From: Dehalococcoidia bacterium
Lineage (GTDB): Bacteria > Chloroflexota > Dehalococcoidia > GIF9 > AB-539-J10
Assembly: GCA_030626915.1 (NCBI GenBank)
Contig: DAOUTC010000008.1
Location: 1 to 16,800, forward strand
Length of the DNA: 16,800 nucleotides
Direction: 5' to 3'
Shown: one piece after another, positions 12,585-16,800 of the stretch
Layout of the letters: every line of letters begins with the position of its first letter
Numbering within the stretch: position 1 is the first letter of the stretch
Notes under the pieces: generated by a model
What the model was told of the DNA's origin: nothing
Database searches by the model: none
What the model saw: only the letters and a program-made list of their open reading frames with translations
Made by a program: the position numbers and the translations under genes

Positions 12585-13046
12585 GTGAAAGAACGGCAGA
12601 TTCTGGAATTGAGGCCCATAGGGATAGTCCATTCGCCCTACTATGGTAGAGGAGAAACACCACGTCAGGGTTGCGGGCGAGAGGAAATCTGCCAGGTAGA
12701 AGTGTTTCAAGAATTTGAGGAAGGCTTAAAAGATATAGAGGGATTTTCTCATATCATCCTGATATATTGGTTTCACAAATCCAGAGGATATCATCTGCTC
12801 ATTACGACGCCGTGGGATATAGAGTTGCATGGGCTTTTTACTACCAGGTCGCCAGATAGACCTTGTCCACTGGGGTTATGTGTGGTGGAGTTGGTAGCCA
12901 GGGAAAAGAACATCCTTAAAGTAAAAGGGCTGGATGCCATAGATGGCACGCCACTTTTAGATATCAAACCATATATTCCTTCTATAGATGGAAAGAGTAA
13001 TGCGCAAGTTGGTTGGCTTAAAGGTAAGTTCAAAGTGGGGGGATGA
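12585..13046 (+). CDS. TsaA/TrmO-family tRNA methyltransferase
   Basis: A 153-residue protein of the TsaA family (LRPIGIVHSPY, GFSHIILIYWFHKS, FTTRSPDRPCPLGLCVVELV, VKGLDAIDGTPLLDIKPYIP). E. coli TrmO uses SAM to methylate N6-threonylcarbamoyl-adenosine 37 of tRNA; this protein has only the beta-barrel TsaA domain and lacks the C-terminal extension of TrmO, so the substrate is not certain. A GTG start at 12585 is preferred, since a TTG at 12549 would overlap the ferredoxin gene by 26 bp and add residues not usual for the family. Both choices lack a strong ribosome-binding site. Confidence 0.87.
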   Translation: MKERQILELRPIGIVHSPYYGRGETPRQGCGREEICQVEVFQEFEEGLKDIEGFSHIILIYWFHKSRGYHLLITTPWDIELHGLFTTRSPDRPCPLGLCVVELVAREKNILKVKGLDAIDGTPLLDIKPYIPSIDGKSNAQVGWLKGKFKVGG

Positions 13047-13053
13047 AGAGAAT

Positions 13054-13887
13054 TTGATAACGAGATACATTTTTATACTACTGGCTGCTGGCGCAGGAGT
13101 TGGCTTTGTCAGTGGGTTATTGGGAGTTGGAGGCGCTTTTATCATGATTCCAATTATGGATTGGGTAATTGAGGCTATGGGTGTTCCACCGGATGTGGCT
13201 ATAAAGATAGTTTTCGGTACAAGTTTATTGGTAGTTTTGCCCACAGCTATGAATGGTGCGTGGGCACATAACAAAAGAAAAGCGGTTTTGTGGAGAGCAG
13301 CGTTGATTCTGGGCTCATGCGGCCTGGTTGCAGCTCTGGCTGGAGCTACTTTAGCTGCTCACCTCCCGGGTCAAGTACTGAAGATAGGTTTTGGAGGATT
13401 ACTCCTAGCTGTGGCCTTGTTGATGGGTTTGGGAGGGGTACTGAAGCCAGCGAATGAAGTGGAAGAACCGAAGAACAAATTAGTCTCTTTGGTAGCCTGT
13501 GGCTTTCCCATGGGCATAATAACTGGACTTGCTGGCATCGGGGGTGGCATAGTGATGGTTCCGGTAATGGTATCGGTGCTCAGTTTCCCTATGCACTTGG
13601 CTGTGGGAACATCTACAGCTGCAATATTGTTTACCAGTCTGGGTGGTATCATTGGGTATATTGTAAATGGTATTGGAGTGCCTGGCCTTCTTCCTTATTC
13701 AATAGGCTATATAAATTTACCCATATGGTTATGTCTAGCCACTACCAGCGTGCCTATGACGCAGCTTGGTGCTAAGGTAGCACATGCTCTACCAGCGAAA
13801 CAGCTAAGATATATCTTCATCGCCCTCATGGTCTATCTGGGGCTAAGGATGATTGGTGTGTTCAGTGCGGTGGGATTGCCTGTGTAA
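13054..13887 (+). CDS. TauE/SafE (TSUP) family membrane transporter
   Basis: An integral membrane protein of about 277 residues with eight or so hydrophobic segments. The paired motifs GVGFVSGLLGVGGAFIMIP near the N-terminus and GIITGLAGIGGGIVMVPVM in the middle are the hallmark internal repeat of TSUP transporters, which move sulfite, sulfonates or other organic anions. A TTG start at 13054 has GAAGAG and a GGGGGA run upstream; an ATG at 12988 would overlap the previous gene by 59 bp. It is the last gene of the long operon, 8 bp from a convergent gene, with no terminator hairpin seen. A role in sulfur traffic for cofactor assembly is attractive but unproven. Confidence 0.87.
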   Translation: MITRYIFILLAAGAGVGFVSGLLGVGGAFIMIPIMDWVIEAMGVPPDVAIKIVFGTSLLVVLPTAMNGAWAHNKRKAVLWRAALILGSCGLVAALAGATLAAHLPGQVLKIGFGGLLLAVALLMGLGGVLKPANEVEEPKNKLVSLVACGFPMGIITGLAGIGGGIVMVPVMVSVLSFPMHLAVGTSTAAILFTSLGGIIGYIVNGIGVPGLLPYSIGYINLPIWLCLATTSVPMTQLGAKVAHALPAKQLRYIFIALMVYLGLRMIGVFSAVGLPV

Positions 13888-13895
13888 CATTGCAA

Positions 13896-14732
13896 TCACT
13901 GAGCTAACATTACCTTTACCTCGTCTCCTACTTCCATGCCTAGAAAGTCACAGGCACTCCCATCTCTTAGCGATATTTCTAGATAACCACTGCTGCCCAG
14001 AATAACCATCAGCCTTTCTCTCTCTTCATAATAACGCGATATGCCTTCAATATGTTGTCCTGCCGCTTCAATAACAATGTTTCCTTGTGGTAAATCAGTG
14101 CTCTTTATATTGGTAATTAAGTTGCCAAAATGGTCAACATATAGAATATGACCCACTAGGTTACCTTGTGGGTCAAAGTAGGGTCTTGGAGTAGGAAAAA
14201 CATAAACAGAGGTAATCTTTTCTCCAAATTCGTAGGGTGATATGCCTAAGGAGAGGCCAGCGGCAACCGGGGCAAAGATATCTCTACCATGGAAGGAAGG
14301 GCTGACTGGATGCCGCCAAAAATGTGGCTCAGTAATAGCTACAGCTTCAATCCCCCTTTTAAAAGTTACCCGCTCAAGGCTTTTAGAATAATGACTCGAG
14401 GAGCCCTCATTACAGGATAATTCATTAATTACATGACTGAGGATGCCATTATCAGGGGCCACAAAGAGAGATGAAGGCGTTTTTAGGATTATCCCTCGTC
14501 GCTCACTCCCCACGCCAGGGTCAACGATAGCCATATGAACGCTTTGCTTGGGGAAATAGCGATAAGCGACATTGAGAATAAAGGCGGCCTGGGCAATATT
14601 CTGCGGCTCAATGGAATGAGTAATGTCGATAATGTTAGCCTTTGGGTTAATGCTCAGGATGACACCCCTCATAACGGCAACGTAGGCATCCTCGAAACCA
14701 AAGTCAGTGGTTAGCGTTATTATAGGATTCAT
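13896..14732 (-). CDS. SAM hydroxide adenosyltransferase (DUF62 family)
   Basis: A 278-residue protein with the full DUF62 signature: TTDFGFEDAYVAVMRG (8-23), THSIEPQN, VDPGVGSERRG (70-80), APDNGILS, HGRDIFAPVAAGL and YVDHFGNLITNI. Family members split S-adenosylmethionine with hydroxide to adenosine and methionine, and are related to fluorinase and chlorinase enzymes. I see no sign of the halogenase-specific insertion, so hydrolysis is expected. It is the last gene of a leftward gatB-secG group, 6 bp after secG. The biological reason for this SAM-cleaving activity in most bacteria is unclear. Confidence 0.93.
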   Translation of the reverse strand: MNPIITLTTDFGFEDAYVAVMRGVILSINPKANIIDITHSIEPQNIAQAAFILNVAYRYFPKQSVHMAIVDPGVGSERRGIILKTPSSLFVAPDNGILSHVINELSCNEGSSSHYSKSLERVTFKRGIEAVAITEPHFWRHPVSPSFHGRDIFAPVAAGLSLGISPYEFGEKITSVYVFPTPRPYFDPQGNLVGHILYVDHFGNLITNIKSTDLPQGNIVIEAAGQHIEGISRYYEERERLMVILGSSGYLEISLRDGSACDFLGMEVGDEVKVMLAQ

Positions 14733-14738
14733 TTCTGG

Positions 14739-14960
14739 TTATGAAGCAGAGGCAACCATTAACGTTGCCAGGACGACGAAAATGACAGCTAAGGCGATGG
14801 TGAGTTTAAACAGAGTTTTTTCTATTCCTCGCCTTGTTCGATAGACTGATTCAGTTCGTCCGAAGATGCCTCCCAGACCTCCTCCGTGGAGTTGAAATAG
14901 GATAGTGGCAATTAAAGCCACAGCTATTGATATTTGAGCGATGACAAGATATTCAGGCAA
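14739..14960 (-). CDS. secG: Preprotein translocase subunit SecG
   Basis: A 73-residue protein with two membrane segments (about 4-25 and 50-72) and the SecG loop GGGLGGIFGRTESVYRTRRG between them. SecG helps SecYE move proteins across the cytoplasmic membrane. Length matches the family. The start is a TTG at 14960-14958, fixed by the strong AGGAGG that lies inside the last codons of gatB; the two genes overlap by 8 bp, so translation is probably coupled. The combination with gatB is not functional in an obvious way. Confidence 0.9.
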   Translation of the reverse strand: MPEYLVIAQISIAVALIATILFQLHGGGLGGIFGRTESVYRTRRGIEKTLFKLTIALAVIFVVLATLMVASAS

Positions 14961-16398
14961 TTTTTTTTCCTCCTAGTTCCTGTATAAGAATCTCCTTTAC
15001 CAAGGAAGGATTAGCTCTCCCCCTTGTGGTCCTCATTACCTGTCCAGTAATGAAAGTTAAAGCTTGTTGCTTGCCAGACTTGTAATCTGACACCGCCTTA
15101 GCATTATTGGCTATTACTTTTTTGACCATCTCTCTCACCTTAGTGGCGTCGCTAATTTGGCTGAGTTTCTTTTCCGTCACAATAGCACTGGCTCTTTTGC
15201 CGCTGTAGAACATCTCCTCAAACACCGCTTTGGCGGCTGGGCCACTAATAGTTCCTTTATCCACCAAATTAAGCATCTCCACCAGGTGCTCAGGACTTAC
15301 CTGTGTAGTTTCAATGTCAGTATTGGTGGCATTAAGTAGCCGACTAAAGTCGCCTAGAAGCCAATTGCGTATCAGTTTTGCCTTGCCCTTATCCATTAAT
15401 TCAAGGCAGCTTTCAAAGTAATCAGCCAGTGTTCTGGAACCTGTTAAGATGTTAGCGTCATACAGGGGCAACCCATATTGTGCCATAAATCGCTCTTTTC
15501 TTGCCTCAGGTAATTCAGGTAACTTTGCTCTGATTTTCTCTATCCAGGCTTTATCAAAAACCAATGGAGGCAAATCGGGTTCAGGGAAATAGCGGTAATC
15601 GTCAGCATATTCTTTGCCTCTCTGACTTACTGTTATACCTTTTTCATCTACCCAACCTCTAGTTTCCTGCACCAGCTCGCCACCTTTTTCAAGCACGCTT
15701 CTCTGTCTCTTAGATTCATATTCCATAGCTTGGTAAACCGCTTTGAAGCTATTCATATTCTTAACTTCTACCTTGGCCAATAACTTGCTGCTACCCTTCG
15801 GGCGGATGCTTACATTAGCATCGCATCTGAAGCTACCTTCCTCCATATTGCATGTAGACACTCCTAAATAGCGAAGAATGGTATGTAACATGACGAGATA
15901 ATCTCGAGCCTCTTCAGGGGAGCTGATTTCTGGCTCACTAACAATCTCCATCAATGGCACACCGGAGCGATTGACATCTATCAGGCTATAGTCTTCTCTA
16001 TGCCATAATTTAGATACATCTTCTTCAAGATGTACTCTGGTGATGTTAATTCTTTTTTTACTTCCGTTGCTACTGATAGTTAGCCAGCCTTGCCTTCCTA
16101 TGGGAGCATCGTACTGTGAAATCTGATAACCCTTCATTAGGTCAGGATAACAGTAGTTTTTACGATCGAATTTAGTGGATTTGGGAATGGTGCAATTTAA
16201 AGCTAGGGCGGTCATCACCGTGTATTCTACTGCCTTTTTATTAATAACGGGAAGCACTCCAGGCATACCCAGGCAGATGGGGCAGACGTGAGTATTGGGT
16301 GGAGCACTGACATAATCAGTGCCGCAGGAACAAAACATCTTGCTCTTGGTTAATAGCTGAGCATGAACTTCTAAGCCTATGACAGTCTCGTAATCCAT
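14953..16398 (-). CDS. gatB: Asp-tRNA(Asn)/Glu-tRNA(Gln) amidotransferase subunit B
   Basis: A full-length 481-residue GatB. Family motifs are GLEVHAQL (8-15), four zinc cysteines (C23, C25, C39, C42), YPDLMKGYQISQYD, SFRCDANVSIRP and VEVKNMNSFKAVYQAMEYE, followed by the helical and YqeY-like C-terminal part that binds tRNA. With GatA and GatC it converts Glu-tRNA(Gln), and often Asp-tRNA(Asn), to the amidated forms. gatA and gatC are not in the window, at least not next to it on the left; the gene upstream is a tRNA cluster on the other strand. There is no Shine-Dalgarno before the ATG, and a possible promoter would give a very short leader. Confidence 0.97.
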   Translation of the reverse strand: MDYETVIGLEVHAQLLTKSKMFCSCGTDYVSAPPNTHVCPICLGMPGVLPVINKKAVEYTVMTALALNCTIPKSTKFDRKNYCYPDLMKGYQISQYDAPIGRQGWLTISSNGSKKRINITRVHLEEDVSKLWHREDYSLIDVNRSGVPLMEIVSEPEISSPEEARDYLVMLHTILRYLGVSTCNMEEGSFRCDANVSIRPKGSSKLLAKVEVKNMNSFKAVYQAMEYESKRQRSVLEKGGELVQETRGWVDEKGITVSQRGKEYADDYRYFPEPDLPPLVFDKAWIEKIRAKLPELPEARKERFMAQYGLPLYDANILTGSRTLADYFESCLELMDKGKAKLIRNWLLGDFSRLLNATNTDIETTQVSPEHLVEMLNLVDKGTISGPAAKAVFEEMFYSGKRASAIVTEKKLSQISDATKVREMVKKVIANNAKAVSDYKSGKQQALTFITGQVMRTTRGRANPSLVKEILIQELGGKKIA

Positions 16399-16410
16399 AA
16401 AGCTTGGCTC

Positions 16411-16438
16411 AGTATATCAGTTTTGCTGGGCTAGTAAA
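16411..16438 (-). promoter_or_regulatory. Possible gatB promoter with very short leader
   Basis: On the minus strand TTTACT (16438-16433), a 16-bp spacer and TATACT (16416-16411) are seen. Transcription would begin near 16404, only about six bases before the gatB ATG, in line with the absence of a Shine-Dalgarno sequence. Confidence 0.42.
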
Positions 16439-16482
16439 AGATAGCCTCTTAAGCAAGGATCAAATTGTGTGTAATTATGAAC

Positions 16483-16512
16483 TTGACCTGAAGTTTGAGG
16501 CATTGCTACAAT
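16483..16512 (+). promoter_or_regulatory. tRNA-Ala/tRNA-Arg promoter
   Basis: TTGACC (16483-16488), an 18-bp spacer and TACAAT (16507-16512) give a good sigma-70-type promoter. The start site would be near 16519, three bases before the mature tRNA-Ala. The tRNA-Arg follows one base after tRNA-Ala, so both should be on one transcript. Confidence 0.6.
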
Positions 16513-16521
16513 TGAATTTAC

Positions 16522-16597
16522 GGGGATATAGCTCAGTTGGGAGAGCGCTGCGTTCGCATCGCAGAGGTTGGGGGTTCGAATCCCCCTATCTCCACCA
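16522..16597 (+). tRNA. tRNA-Ala (anticodon CGC)
   Basis: A complete 76-base cloverleaf with CCA encoded. Arms: acceptor GGGGATA/TATCTCC, D stem GCTC/GAGC, anticodon stem CTGCG/CGCAG with loop TTCGCAT, T arm GGGGG-TTCGAAT-CCCCC. The anticodon CGC reads GCG. The acceptor has a G3-U70 wobble pair, the key identity element for alanyl-tRNA synthetase, which confirms the assignment. Confidence 0.95.
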
Positions 16598-16598
16598 T

Positions 16599-16675
16599 GC
16601 CCCTGTAGCTCAGTGGATAGAGCAGCGGTTTCCTAAACCGCGTGTCGGGCGTTCGATTTGCCCTAGGGGGTACCA
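16599..16675 (+). tRNA. tRNA-Arg (anticodon CCT), irregular acceptor and T arms
   Basis: D stem GCTC/GAGC and anticodon stem GCGGT/ACCGC with loop TTCCTAA are perfect; anticodon CCT reads AGG. Two oddities are seen. The 3' acceptor strand TAGGGGGT is one base too long for GCCCCTG, leaving a G bulge or mismatch. The T stem GGGCG/TGCCC ends in a G-T pair at the normally invariant 53-61 position. CCA is encoded. It may be a decaying gene, or a homopolymer-length error in the G run at 16666-16670. Confidence 0.75.
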
Positions 16676-16701
16676 CAGTTAATTCTTACAGTAATTTATG
16701 G

Positions 16702-16707
16702 TAATAT
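16702..16707 (+). promoter_or_regulatory. Possible -10 box of tRNA-Trp
   Basis: TAATAT sits 14 bases before the tRNA. The best -35 at 17 bp distance is TTAATT (16679-16684), which is weak. The 45 bp between the tRNA-Arg and tRNA-Trp genes hold nothing else obvious. Confidence 0.3.
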
Positions 16708-16720
16708 GTTTTGTTGAACT

Positions 16721-16797
16721 AGGAGTGTAGCTCAGTTGGCTAGAGCAGCGGTCTCCAAAACCGCAGGTCGGGGGTTCGAGTCCTCCCACTCCTGCCA
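16721..16797 (+). tRNA. tRNA-Trp (anticodon CCA)
   Basis: A complete 77-base cloverleaf with encoded 3' CCA: acceptor AGGAGTG/CACTCCT, D stem GCTC/GAGC with a 9-base loop, anticodon stem GCGGT/ACCGC with loop CTCCAAA, T arm GGGGG-TTCGAGT-CCTCC with one G-T pair. The discriminator is G, as expected for bacterial tRNA-Trp. Anticodon CCA reads UGG. In many bacteria it precedes secE-nusG; that region is beyond the window. Confidence 0.95.
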
Positions 16798-16800
16798 GAA

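Noticed and set aside
16404..16682. 92-codon rightward frame over the tRNA genes
   Set aside because: It simply reads through tRNA-Ala and tRNA-Arg; the translated GYSSVGRALRSHRRGWGFESP pattern is the well-known false protein from tRNA genes.

Overview
The window looks like the chromosome of an anaerobic bacterium of moderate GC content. Bacterial traits are IspD/IspF (MEP isoprenoid pathway), SecG, GatB, strong Shine-Dalgarno sites, sigma-70-type promoters and tRNA genes with encoded CCA. The many low-potential Fe-S proteins point to anaerobic life. General resemblance of the proteins and gene order suggests Chloroflexota (Dehalococcoidia-like), but this is recall, not a search, and is held at moderate confidence.

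Region 1 (1-3857) is a split ispD-ispF locus. The 3' end of ispD starts the window and intact ispF lies 3.2 kb downstream. Between them sit a 240-residue protein with a HEPN-like RxxxxH motif, a second diverged ispD 3' end, a lipoprotein with a transglutaminase-like Cys-His-Asp triad, a second diverged ispF 5' end with its upstream region, and a Phd/RelE toxin-antitoxin pair whose toxin is frameshifted near its end. The duplicate copies differ mostly at synonymous sites. They therefore look like pieces of a related species' ispD-ispF locus rather than a decayed local duplication.

Region 2 (3854-4240) holds a small unknown leftward gene and a pair of back-to-back promoters with -35 boxes 3 bp apart. 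One serves that gene and the other the long rightward operon.

Region 3 (4244-13887) is a tightly packed rightward operon of about 17 genes. It begins with a DUF134 helix-turn-helix regulator. Next come small glycine/tyrosine-rich proteins of the DUF5320 type, a NifX-like protein fused to a coiled coil, a zinc-ribbon protein, and two MinD/Mrp-type ATPases each carrying a 2[4Fe-4S] ferredoxin insert, with a 66-residue protein between them. A metallo-beta-lactamase-fold lipoprotein, an FmdB zinc ribbon, a stand-alone NifX/ORP-like protein and an Mrp/NBP35 ATPase follow. The operon ends with a NifU/IscU scaffold, a COG0731 radical SAM enzyme, a ferredoxin, a TsaA/TrmO methyltransferase and a TauE/SafE (TSUP) transporter. 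The NifX + paired ferredoxin-MinD + Mrp core resembles the orange-protein (orp) operons of Desulfovibrio, where a NifX-fold protein binds a Mo-Cu-S cluster. Here a DUF134 protein stands where those operons have a sigma-54 activator. A metal-sulfur cofactor assembly or storage system is the best inference; its product is unknown.

Region 4 (13896-16398, leftward) is gatB-secG-SAM hydroxide adenosyltransferase, closely spaced. Region 5 (16522-16797) has tRNA-Ala(CGC), an irregular tRNA-Arg(CCT) and tRNA-Trp(CCA), rightward.
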